Source: Planctomycetota bacterium
GTDB taxonomy: Bacteria; Planctomycetota; UBA1135; UBA2386
Direction of reading: 5' to 3'
Length of the DNA stretch: 64,000 bases
Assembly: GCA_028281765.1 (NCBI GenBank)
Contig: JANQJF010000096.1
Coordinates: forward strand, 117,109-181,108
Part shown: one piece after another, positions 17,462 through 25,800 of the stretch
How positions within the stretch are numbered: the first letter of the stretch is position 1
Layout of the letters: the number at the start of each line of letters is the position of its first letter
Notes under the pieces: model-generated
What the model was told of the DNA's origin: nothing
The model's input: the letters and a program-made list of their open reading frames with translations, nothing else
Databases searched by the model: none
Made by a program: the position numbers and the translations under genes

Positions 17462-17821
17462 TCAGTGCTTGACGGGGACGGCGCAGCCGCCCTGACCCTT
17501 GCACGAGTTCTTGCCGGCGCAACCGTTGTTGCCCGACTTGCAGCCGCCGAGGCCCTTGCAGCTGTTCTCGCCCTTGCAGCTGTGGTGCTCGACGGTGGCG
17601 CAGCCGCCGTGGCCCTTGCAGCTGTTCACGCCCTTACAGCCGTTGTCGCCGGACTTGCAGCCGCCTTTGCCCTTGCAGCTGTTCATGCCTTTGCAGGCGT
17701 TCTTCTCGACGTTGACGTCGTGAACGGAGGTGTTGGCGCTGTTGGTGCCGCATCCGGCGGCGGTTCCGAGGAAGATGCCGGCGACGGCGGCGGACAGGAT
17801 CGTGGACGTGTTCTTCTTCAT
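17462..17821 (-). CDS. Cys-rich bufferin-type precursor (BufA2-like) with four CxxxxxCxxxxxC repeats
   Basis: 119 residues. The N-terminal signal sequence (MKKNTSTILSAAVAGIFLGT) ends at AAGC, possibly a lipobox with Cys24. The core contains 12 cysteines in four near-identical 13-residue units of pattern CKGxNSCKGxGGC, at 43/49/55, 62/68/74, 82/88/94 and 101/107/113; the spacing is exactly five residues inside every unit. This low-complexity Lys-Gly-Cys layout is that of BufA2-type periplasmic metallophore precursors. The DUF692 and DUF2063 genes follow immediately. Inferred role: an exported, cysteine-modified peptide that buffers copper or another thiophilic metal. The last unit starts CAGKN instead of CKG. 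The C-terminus is VPVKH. No DoxX-type gene is present nearby. Confidence 0.88.
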   Translation of the reverse strand: MKKNTSTILSAAVAGIFLGTAAGCGTNSANTSVHDVNVEKNACKGMNSCKGKGGCKSGDNGCKGVNSCKGHGGCATVEHHSCKGENSCKGLGGCKSGNNGCAGKNSCKGQGGCAVPVKH

Positions 17822-17886
17822 GAGGTTCTCGCTAGGGCTTGGGAAGCCGGCCTCCGTCGGGCCGGGCGATGCGGCTTTACGATTCC

Positions 17887-17926
17887 TGATCCGAGTCGTA
17901 TCGACGATTCGTCGAAAATCGGATCA
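17887..17926. promoter_or_regulatory. Nested inverted repeat upstream of the bufferin precursor gene
   Basis: Outer arms TGATCCGA (17887-17894) and TCGGATCA (17919-17926) are perfect 8-bp inverted repeats. Inside them TCGACGA-T-TCGTCGA (17901-17915) is a perfect 7-bp palindrome with one central base. The element is 66-105 bp upstream of the precursor ATG and 65 bp before the divergent GNAT start. Such a dyad could be an operator for a metal-responsive regulator, or a hairpin in the leader RNA. It is seen directly; the role is inferred. Confidence 0.5.
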
Positions 17927-17990
17927 TTGTCGTCATGACTGCATCATTCATATCCGCCGAGTTACGACGGTCGGCCGGACGGGGTGCCTG

Positions 17991-18485
17991 ATGACCGGGT
18001 CTTGCCAAAACGACACCGTCCGGATCCGGGCGGCCACGGCTGCGGATGCCGGGCTCGTCATGGACTTCATCGTCGACCTTGCCCGCTACGAGAGGCTCGA
18101 GCACGAGGTCGTGGGCTCCGTGGAGGCGCTCCGAGATCACCTGGAGCGCGGCCTGTTCGGCGTCCTGATCGCCGAGGACGCCCGCGAGGCCCTCGGGTTC
18201 GCGCTCTACTTCGACACCTACTCGACGTTCTTCACGGCCCCGTGCCTGCACCTCGAGGACCTGTTCGTCCGCGAGTCCGCGCGGGGTCGCGGCGTTGGCA
18301 AGGCGCTCTTGGCGGCCGTCGCGGGCGTGGCGGTCGAGCGTGGCTGCCCCCGGCTCCAGTGGAACGTCCTCGATTGGAACGAAGCCGCGATCGCCTTCTA
18401 CGAGAAGCTCGGCGCGACCGTCCTCCCCGACTGGCGAACGTGCCGCGTGGCCGGCGGGGCCATCGCCGAGCTCGCGGGTGGATAG
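17991..18485 (+). CDS. GNAT family N-acetyltransferase (diamine/spermidine acetyltransferase-like)
   Basis: 164 residues. The acetyl-CoA loop is LFVRESARGRGVGKALL (R-G-x-G-x-G/A type). It is preceded by GFALYFDTYSTFFTAPCLHLEDL, which resembles the beta4 region of spermidine/spermine and thialysine acetyltransferases, and followed by WNVLDWNEAAIAFYEKLGA, the conserved N-x-x-A-x-x-x-Y-x-x-x-G element with the catalytic Tyr. It would be cytoplasmic and transfer acetyl from acetyl-CoA to a polyamine-like amine. The start was taken at the ATG just before the conserved N-terminus; the frame extends upstream without other support. It is divergent from the bufferin operon, sharing the 169-bp intergenic region. 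The fold is sure; the polyamine substrate is only suggested. Confidence 0.8.
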   Translation: MTGSCQNDTVRIRAATAADAGLVMDFIVDLARYERLEHEVVGSVEALRDHLERGLFGVLIAEDAREALGFALYFDTYSTFFTAPCLHLEDLFVRESARGRGVGKALLAAVAGVAVERGCPRLQWNVLDWNEAAIAFYEKLGATVLPDWRTCRVAGGAIAELAGG

Positions 18486-18512
18486 GGTCGAGGGCGGGCG
18501 TATGGTGTGCGC

Positions 18513-19379
18513 ATGAAGATCCGCGACATGTTCGACGGTGCCGAGCCGGTCGTGTCCTTCGAGTTCTTCCCACCGAAGACTCCGGAGGGCACCGAGAAGC
18601 TCTACTCGACCGTCGAAGCACTCAAACCCTGTCGACCGTCATTCGTCTCGGTGACGTACGGCGCCGGCGGCAGCACGCGTGACCGCACGCTCGAACTCGT
18701 GACGCGGATCAAACGGGAGCTCGACATCGAAACGATGGCGCACCTGACGTGCGTCGGCAGCACGCAGGACCAGATCGGTGAGATCCTGAAGCGGCTCGAC
18801 GACGGTGGCGTCGAGAACGTCCTGGCGTTGCGCGGCGATCCGCCGGCCGGGTCCGAGGAGTTCGAGCGCACCGACGGCGGCTTCGGCTACGCGAACGAAC
18901 TCGTCGAGTTCATCCGCGCGTCGAGCCACGACTTCGCGGTGGGCGCCGCGTTCTACCCGGAGAAGCACGTCGAGGCGCCGGACTCGGAGACCGACCTGCG
19001 CATGCTCGTGCAGAAGGTCGAGGCCGGCGCGGACTTCCTCGTGTCGCAGCTGTTCTTCGACAACGAGGAGTTTTTCGCGTTCGCGCGCCGCGCGCGGCAG
19101 GCGGGGATCGACGTGCCGCTCGTGCCCGGCCTCATGCCGATCACGAACGTCGCGCAGGTCGAGCGCTTCACGAAGATGTGTGGCTCCCGGATCCCGCAAG
19201 AACTCATGCGCCGCCTGAGGATCGTGCAGGACGACCCGGCGGGCGTCGTCGCGACGGGCGTGCACTGGTGCATCGAGCAGTGCGACGAGCTTCTGGAGGC
19301 CGGCGTGCCGGGCGTGCACTTCTACACGCTCAACAAGTCGTCCGCGACGCTCGCGGTGCACGCGGCGCTGGGGCTGTAG
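18513..19379 (+). CDS. metF: 5,10-methylenetetrahydrofolate reductase
   Basis: 288 residues, the bacterial MetF length. The N-terminus VVSFEFFPPKTPEG contains the conserved Glu that protonates the flavin-bound substrate. FVSVTYGAGGSTRDRTLEL, HLTCVGST, VENVLALRGDPP and DFLVSQLFFDNEEF are the FAD- and folate-binding segments, with PLVPGLMPI and GVHFYTLN near the end. It makes 5-methyl-THF for methionine synthesis, in the cytoplasm. ATG was preferred over an in-frame GTG two codons upstream. It follows the GNAT gene after 27 bp on the same strand, possibly co-transcribed, and is convergent with the BtpA-family gene. Confidence 0.95.
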   Translation: MKIRDMFDGAEPVVSFEFFPPKTPEGTEKLYSTVEALKPCRPSFVSVTYGAGGSTRDRTLELVTRIKRELDIETMAHLTCVGSTQDQIGEILKRLDDGGVENVLALRGDPPAGSEEFERTDGGFGYANELVEFIRASSHDFAVGAAFYPEKHVEAPDSETDLRMLVQKVEAGADFLVSQLFFDNEEFFAFARRARQAGIDVPLVPGLMPITNVAQVERFTKMCGSRIPQELMRRLRIVQDDPAGVVATGVHWCIEQCDELLEAGVPGVHFYTLNKSSATLAVHAALGL

Positions 19380-19391
19380 CAGCCCGCAGCT

Positions 19392-20201
19392 TCAGGCGCG
19401 GAGGCCGTTCGCAGCCTCGACGAGTCGCGCCGCGCGGTCGGGATCGACGTCATTCCGCCAGTCGCCGTCGCGCTTGATCCACGATCCGACGATCAGTCCG
19501 TCGGCGTGCGCGAAGATCGACGCGAGGTTGTCGGGCGCGCCGCCCGAACCCGCGAGCACCGGGATATCCACGGCGGCTTTCGCGGACTCCAGGTCGGATG
19601 CCGCGGTCGGTGCCCCGGTCGTCGTGCCCGTCACGACGATCCCGTCCGCGCCGCAGAATGCCGTTCCGCGTGCGAGCTCCGCGATGTCGAGGTCGGCCGT
19701 GATCGCGTGGCTGCCGTGCTTCTTCTGGACGTCGGCGAACAACGCGATTTCGTCTGCGCCGATCGACTTCCGGTAGCGCAGCAGTTCCCCGGCGTCGGCC
19801 TCGTCGAAGAGTCCCTCGTCCGAGACCGACGCGTACGAGAAGCCCTCGGCACGGATGAAGTCCGCGCCGATCGACTGCGCGACCGCGAGTGCCGCGCGGT
19901 TGGCGCCCGCGAGAATTTGCACGCCGAGAGGTGGTCGGGCCGCACTTCGCACTGCGCGGCCGACGGCGGTCATGCCGGCGACGATCTCCGGGCCGACGTC
20001 GCGACGCAGGTAGGGGACGTCGTGCATGTTCTCGATCAGGATCGCGTCGAAACCGGCGTTCGCGAGCGACTCGGCGTCGCGCGCCGCGCGTTCGACGATC
20101 TCGTCGATCGAGGCCGAGTGGCGTGGCGTGCCCGGCAGCGCGGCGACGTGCACCATGCCGACAAGCGCCGGGATTCGTTCGAGGAAGGGGATGTCAGCCA
20201 T
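19392..20201 (-). CDS. BtpA/SgcQ family TIM-barrel protein
   Basis: 269 residues, the usual family length. Segments typical of BtpA/SgcQ include ALVGMVHVAALPGTPRH at the N-terminus, FDAILIENMHDVPY, VGVQILAGANR-like PLGVQILAGANRAALAVA, FIRAEGFSYASVSDEG, FADVQKKHGSH, GADGIVVTGTTTG and VLAGSGGAPDNL, consistent with a phosphate-binding TIM barrel. BtpA is known in cyanobacteria for photosystem I biogenesis; SgcQ is a sugar-locus protein of unknown reaction. Neither role is indicated here. GAGGAG lies just upstream of the ATG. It is divergent from the aminopeptidase P gene with 83 bp between. The family is sure; function is unknown. Confidence 0.85.
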   Translation of the reverse strand: MADIPFLERIPALVGMVHVAALPGTPRHSASIDEIVERAARDAESLANAGFDAILIENMHDVPYLRRDVGPEIVAGMTAVGRAVRSAARPPLGVQILAGANRAALAVAQSIGADFIRAEGFSYASVSDEGLFDEADAGELLRYRKSIGADEIALFADVQKKHGSHAITADLDIAELARGTAFCGADGIVVTGTTTGAPTAASDLESAKAAVDIPVLAGSGGAPDNLASIFAHADGLIVGSWIKRDGDWRNDVDPDRAARLVEAANGLRA

Positions 20202-20284
20202 CGTCTCCTCGCAACGTAGCGTCGCGCCCGCGGGACTGCTCGCTCGCGGTTGCACTTCCCCGACAAACGCCGTACGACCGGGGC

Positions 20285-21598
20285 ATGTCCGTCCACGCTC
20301 GTCGTCGCCAGAAGCTGCTCGATACACTCGGCGACGGTCTCCTCGTGCTCCCGACCGCGGCGCACAAGTTGCGCAACGGGGACGTGCACTACTCGTTCCG
20401 GCCCGGCAGCGACTTCACCTACCTGACTGGATTCCCCGAACCCCATGCCGTGCTTGTCGCGTGGCGCACCGGAACCGGCAAGCACCGCAGCATCTTGTTC
20501 GTCATGCCGCGCGACAAGGCGCGCGAGATCTGGGACGGCAAGCGTCACGGCGTGCGTGGCGCGGTGCAGCGGTTCGGGGTCGACGAGGCGTTCCCGATCG
20601 AGTCGCTGCGGGAGAAGCTGCCGGATCTGCTCGCGCCGCATATCCGTCTGTTCCACACCCTCGGCGATGACGAGGAACTCGACGACACCCTGATGAAGGT
20701 GTTCGCCGTGCTCCGCGCGAAGAACCGACGGCGCAACCCCGCGGCCCACCCGATCCTCGAGGACCCCAAGCCCACGATCGCGAAGCAGCGCTTGGTCAAG
20801 GACGCGGAGGAACTCGCGACGATGCGGCAGGCCGCGGACATCTCGGCCGAAGCCCACTGCGCGGCGATGCGCGCGGCGCGGCCCGGCATGACCGAGTATC
20901 AGGTCCAGGCCGTCATCGAGGAGACGTTTCGCACGCACGGCTCGATGCGCAACGGCTATGACTCGATCGTCGCGAGCGGCCCCAACGCGTGCATTCTGCA
21001 CTACATCGAGAACACGCGGAAGATGCGTCGCGGCGACCTCCTGCTCGTCGACGCGGGTGCCGAAGTCGACTCCTACACGGCCGACATCACGCGGACGTGG
21101 CCGATCAGCGGCGCGTTCAGCGACGCGCAGAAGGCGATCTACTCGATCGTCCTCAAAGCGGAGAAGGCGTGCGTTCGCGTGGTCCAGCCGGGCAAGGCCT
21201 GGGACGGCATCCACAAGACCGCGCTGCGCGAGATCACGAAGGGGCTCGTCTCGATCGGGCTGCTGAAGGGCGACGTCGCGAAGCTCGTCAAGAAGGGCGC
21301 GTGCCGCAAGTGGTTCATGCACGGAACGTCGCACTGGCTCGGCATGGACGTGCACGACGTCGGTCCGTACGAGGATGCGGACGGCAAGTCGATCAAGCTG
21401 CGGCCCGGCATGGCGATGACCGTCGAGCCCGGGCTCTACTTCGATCCCGCCGACAAGTCCGTGCCCAAGGAGTTCCGTGGGATCGGGGTGCGGATCGAGG
21501 ACGATGTCGTCGTGACGCGCACGGGCCACGAGGTGTTGACGGGCGGCGTGCCGAAGGAAGTTCGAGAGGTGGAGGCGCTTTGCGCGGCCGGGGCGTAG
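20285..21598 (+). CDS. pepP: Xaa-Pro aminopeptidase (M24B, aminopeptidase P)
   Basis: 437 residues. The N-terminal AMP_N domain is recognisable by HYSFRPGSDFTYLTGFPEP. The C-terminal pita-bread domain carries the five di-metal ligands: two Asp in DAGAEVDSYTADITRTW, His in MHGTSHWLGMDVHDVG, Glu in TVEPGLYF and Glu in GIGVRIEDDVVVT. It removes N-terminal residues preceding proline, in the cytoplasm with two Mn ions. The start is the ATG opening the AMP_N domain, although the frame continues upstream through the divergent gene. TTGCAC and TACGAC spaced 17 bp (20250-20278) end 6 nt before the ATG, hinting at a leaderless transcript, but this promoter is weakly supported. The next gene overlaps its 3' end. 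Confidence 0.93.
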   Translation: MSVHARRRQKLLDTLGDGLLVLPTAAHKLRNGDVHYSFRPGSDFTYLTGFPEPHAVLVAWRTGTGKHRSILFVMPRDKAREIWDGKRHGVRGAVQRFGVDEAFPIESLREKLPDLLAPHIRLFHTLGDDEELDDTLMKVFAVLRAKNRRRNPAAHPILEDPKPTIAKQRLVKDAEELATMRQAADISAEAHCAAMRAARPGMTEYQVQAVIEETFRTHGSMRNGYDSIVASGPNACILHYIENTRKMRRGDLLLVDAGAEVDSYTADITRTWPISGAFSDAQKAIYSIVLKAEKACVRVVQPGKAWDGIHKTALREITKGLVSIGLLKGDVAKLVKKGACRKWFMHGTSHWLGMDVHDVGPYEDADGKSIKLRPGMAMTVEPGLYFDPADKSVPKEFRGIGVRIEDDVVVTRTGHEVLTGGVPKEVREVEALCAAGA

Positions 21599-22848
21599 GC
21601 CGCGGGTGTGTCGTGGCGCTGCTGCTGAGCGCGGCGCTCACTGCGCAGTCGACGAAGCCGTCACCGGGTTGGCGTACGATTGCCGCGGGCGACGGCGACG
21701 GTGTGCACTTCTCGGTCAACCGTTCGCACCGCAACGTGCTGTGCTTCGTCGGCGACGCGATCTTCTGCCTCGTGCGCCGCGAGTCGCGCGACGTGCCGTC
21801 GGGTCCCGTCGGCATCCTGATGTCGACGTGTGACGGGGGGCTCACGTGGCAGGAGGCGACGCAGATCCCGGTCGACCAGTTCGAACTCGGCGCGATCGCG
21901 GCCGGTCCGGAAGGGACCGAGCTCCACGTCGTCTGGAACGCGCGCGGCGAGGATGGCTACCACAGCGTCTACTACCAGGCGTTCGACGCGGCCAAGCGCG
22001 AATGGGTCGGCGAACGCGAGCGCCTCGCGCAGGGCACGAACGGCAACAACCAGTACCTCGCCGAGAACATCGCTGTCACGAGCGACGGCACTCTGATCGC
22101 GATGATCTCGGCGCACCGCAGTCCGAAGGCGCCGTGGACGTTCTGGTGCACGGGCCTGCGGCTGAAGGGGCCGAAGGACGAATCCTGGAGCAAGCCGTAC
22201 ATCGCGAGCGGCAACTGGACCGGCGTCGCCCCGGGGCTGCAACTCCACGAAGACCGCGCGTACCTCAGCTACCGCAGCAACGGACCGAACGACTTCGGGA
22301 TCTACCGCCGCGTCTTCGATTGGCGCGAGCGCAAGTGGACGGTCGAGCAGACGCGCGTCGACGAGCGCGAGCCCGATGGCGTGCACGCGTCGAACACGAG
22401 TACGACGCTGATCGACAACAGCGGCCGGCTCTACGTGCTCTACGCGGTCGGCACGCCGCGCGCGGGATCGGGCGGTCTGCGCCTCGCGTTCGCGAAGGAC
22501 CGCGACGCGAAGGAGCTCGCGCGGATCGAGGTCGCGGACGACGCCGAGCTCGAGGGTGGCAACCACAACTACCGCCACTACAGCCTCGCGCGTGGGCCGG
22601 GTGACCAGGTGCTCGTGTTCTTCAGCAAGATGTCCGAGGACTTCACGAAGCTCTACGTCGCGACGTACGTCGCGGGGCGTCGGGTCGGCAAGGTGCGCGA
22701 GATCGGCACGGGGAAGGCGAACGCATTCCAGATCGTGAACGGCGTGCGCGGCGACGGGTTCGTGAGCACGCTGCTCGCGGTGGTGGCAGGCGCAGGGGAC
22801 CTGCAGGGCTACGCGATGCGATGGCCGGTGAAGTTCTACTGGCGTTAG
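21580..22848 (+). CDS. Secreted beta-propeller-like (BNR/sialidase-fold-like) protein
   Basis: 422 residues from a TTG start with GGAGG 4-5 nt upstream, overlapping the aminopeptidase P gene by 19 bp; a GTG at 21613 is the alternative. The leader (CVVALLLSAALTAQ) is a signal peptide. The body contains an Asp-box-like strand STCDGGLTWQEATQ and repeated blades (LHVVWNARGEDGYHSVYYQAF, AYLSYRSNGPNDFGIYRRVF, LYVLYAVGTPR, HYSLARGPGDQVLVFF), consistent with a six-bladed propeller of the BNR-4 type. BNR-4 proteins often bind or cleave polysaccharides. No catalytic residues can be assigned. It is convergent with the kinase gene, whose stop overlaps this one by 4 bp. Confidence 0.72.
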   Translation: MRGRGVGRGCVVALLLSAALTAQSTKPSPGWRTIAAGDGDGVHFSVNRSHRNVLCFVGDAIFCLVRRESRDVPSGPVGILMSTCDGGLTWQEATQIPVDQFELGAIAAGPEGTELHVVWNARGEDGYHSVYYQAFDAAKREWVGERERLAQGTNGNNQYLAENIAVTSDGTLIAMISAHRSPKAPWTFWCTGLRLKGPKDESWSKPYIASGNWTGVAPGLQLHEDRAYLSYRSNGPNDFGIYRRVFDWRERKWTVEQTRVDEREPDGVHASNTSTTLIDNSGRLYVLYAVGTPRAGSGGLRLAFAKDRDAKELARIEVADDAELEGGNHNYRHYSLARGPGDQVLVFFSKMSEDFTKLYVATYVAGRRVGKVREIGTGKANAFQIVNGVRGDGFVSTLLAVVAGAGDLQGYAMRWPVKFYWR

Positions 22849-25800
22849 CCCTTCGGAGGCTTCAGAGCGACGGCGACACGCGCGACCAGCGCGTATGCGG
22901 CCGCCACGACGAGGAACACCACGGCGGCTTCGTGCCCCGTCGCGGCCGCGATCTCGGCGCCGGTCCACAACACGGCGGGCGTCCACCAGCCTCGTTTGCC
23001 ACGGAAGCGCAGGCACGCGACCCAGACCCCGATCACGCAGCACCCGATCGACAGCCACATCGGTGGCCAGAGGAACGTGTTCACTTGCACGGTCACGTGT
23101 CGTAGGGCATACGCGGACAGCAAGAGAAGCAGGCCGGCGTCCTGGCGACGCGACACCGAGCCGCGCACGGCGAGGCCGAGTGCGCCGAGTGCCATCATCA
23201 GACTCAGCACGATCCCGAGTCCGAGCACCCACACCCGTGTCCACAGGTATGTCGCGACCGGCGATGTGACGTTCTCCACACGCGTGCGCAGAGTCGCGGG
23301 CATCGAGTTGTGCAGTCCGGTCGCCTCTGCGAGCGTCGCCAAGAACTCGGGCCGCGGTTCGGATGCAGCGAGTAGCTCCAGTGCGTGGCTACGGATCTCC
23401 GCGTCCGAGGTCTGGATGGCCAGGCGCGACCAGAAGTCGTCGATGTCGACGTGCTGGTCGAACGTGTGGGATCCCGCGGGTAGGTAGAGCGCCGATTCGT
23501 CTCCCGCCATCAGTCGAGCACGTCTGACCGCGACGCGAAGGTCGTCGTTCAACCACTGGTACGCGACGCCTTCCAGTGCGAGCTTCTGTGCGGCTTCCGG
23601 GAGTGGGATCACCGTCGCGAACTCACACAGCGCGAGCCAGTCCGAGACTTCGGACGGATCCTGTTTCAGAAGGGTTTGCGCGAGGCCTTCCCGCCACCAC
23701 GACCACGGGCGATCCGCGGTCGCTGCAGACGAGTCGACGGCGGCCAGCGTGAACAAGGTCGTGTGGGACGGGAAGTCACGCAGCCGTGTCGTGCGCGCGC
23801 CGACGACGCGCACCTCGCCGACGCAAACGCCGCTGTCGTCGTCGCGCCAGCCACCCGTCAGTTGGTAGTGCGGGGTCAGGCGCTGCGCGGACGCATGGAT
23901 GATGGCTCGGGCCCCGCGGTTGCTCCACTCGGCCCGGACGTTCGCCTGCATCACGATCGAACCGGAGTGGAGAAACACCGGACGCCTCAGGCCGACGTAG
24001 GCCGCCGGCACGTCGGGGGGAACTTCGTACGCAGAGTCGACGAGAGTGGTGTTGCCCATCGAGACCGCGACGTCGTCGCGACCGACGATCCGCGGCCGCG
24101 GCTTACCGTCGGTGAACGCGACTGTCAGCAGCCGCACGTGGAGCTCGGCGTTCGGCACGAGCCCGAGAGCGCGCTCCCATTCGACGGCGAGGTCGTGGTC
24201 GACCTCGGGCGGCACCACGTGGTCGTCGACCGTGAGGACGAGCAGGTTGTGGATCCAGACTTGGCGATCGTTCCCCTTGGCGTCGTGTAGTTCACGCAGC
24301 AGGAGGTTCGGCGTGAGCTCGTCCGGCTCGTGTTCCCACTGCAGGGCGTCGATCAGCCAGCGCCGCGGGTCCTCCTGGCCGTGAGCCTGCCACCACCGGG
24401 TCCATGAAGTCTCATCGTCGCGGTCGAACTCGACGCCGGTCATCGATCGCAACCACCGCAGACTCCCTACGCGCGTGAGGCGCGGCTCGATACCCTCAGG
24501 CTCTTCAGGACGCTCTGCGAAGAGTGACTCCGCTGCGAGCTCGACCCGCTTGCGGTGCGCGCTCAGCCGGTCGAGGCCGCGCAGCCACTGCAGGCCGTTG
24601 GCGACGCGTCCGGCGTCGCCGAAGTCCATGACCGGCACCATCGAGAACCCGCCGCTGACGGTCAGCTTGCGTCGGTAGATGCTGACCGGGAACGGACCGA
24701 GAGCGTGGTACGCGATCGATGCGAGCTGTCGCACCTCTTCGTCGGACGCTTCGTCGACGAAGATCTCCACGAGCTGCAGGACGAGATCGGACCGGGCCGG
24801 CGTCGTCGCTGGGTTGACGAAGTTCTCCGGGCGGGCCCAGGCGACCGCACGCTGCTGGAGGATCTCCCACGAGCCTGGCAGTAGGTTCGCTCGATTCCGA
24901 AGCAGTTCGATGAACGTCGGTCCGCCGAACCACGGTGGCAACCCGATGACGAGTCGCCAGTCCGACGCGGCGACGGCGAGCAGGCTCGCGCACCGTCGTT
25001 GCGGGTTCGCGAAGTCTGCCGACATTCGTCTGGCGCGGTCCTCCGTCGAGAGGTGCGTTGCAACGGGCGGTCCGCGGGTTCCGGTCAAGACGTCGAGACG
25101 CAGCTCTTCGAACTCGAGCGCCTGGTGCTGGTCGACCGTTGCGTCGAGACTCTGCCAAGATCTCGGTGTCGGCAGTACGTGCCGTGCCTCGGCCAGCAGC
25201 GCGTCGAATTCGCGTTTCGCCGCGGTGCCGCGCTCCCAGTGCTGCCGCCCCGCCTCGTCGATCAGCAGTCCGGCGAAGCGGGTTCGCAGGTCGAGCGCGA
25301 ACGCGCTCGGGTCCGTGCCGTCAAACGCCGCGCGATACGCGTGGATCGCGCCGGTCGGGTTCTCCTCCGCGACGAGCCGGTCGCCGAGTGTGATGCTCGA
25401 CGCGCGTAGCATCGCGGGCACCGCGAACCACCACACCGCGATCGTGACGAGGAGCGCGGCGATCGACGCCGTGACGATCGCGCTGCGGTGACGCCCGACG
25501 AAGCGTCGCAGTCGATACGCGCGCGACGGTGCGCGCGCGACGATCGGCTGCCCACTCGCGAAGCGCTCGAGGTCTTCCGCGAGGGCCTGCACTGTCGCGT
25601 AGCGCGCCTCCGGTTGCTTGGCCATCGCCTTCTGGCAGATGACCTCGAGGTCGCGGGGGACGCTGCTGTCGACCTTCCGCGGGGCGACCGGTTCCTCCGC
25701 GACGACCGCGTGCATCAGCTGCGCGAGCGGGCGACCCGCGAACGGCGCGTGGCCGGTGATGCACTCGTAGAGCACCGCGCCGAGTGCGTAGATGTCCGAC

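Noticed and set aside
17462..17821. CRISPR-like or simple tandem DNA repeat in the precursor gene
   Set aside because: The periodicity comes from the repeated CKGxNSCKGxGGC protein units; the DNA units vary at third positions and there are no spacers.
20250..20278. TTGCAC-17-TACGAC promoter ahead of pepP
   Set aside because: Only partial matches to -35 and -10 boxes; kept as a remark in the gene entry but not listed as a feature.
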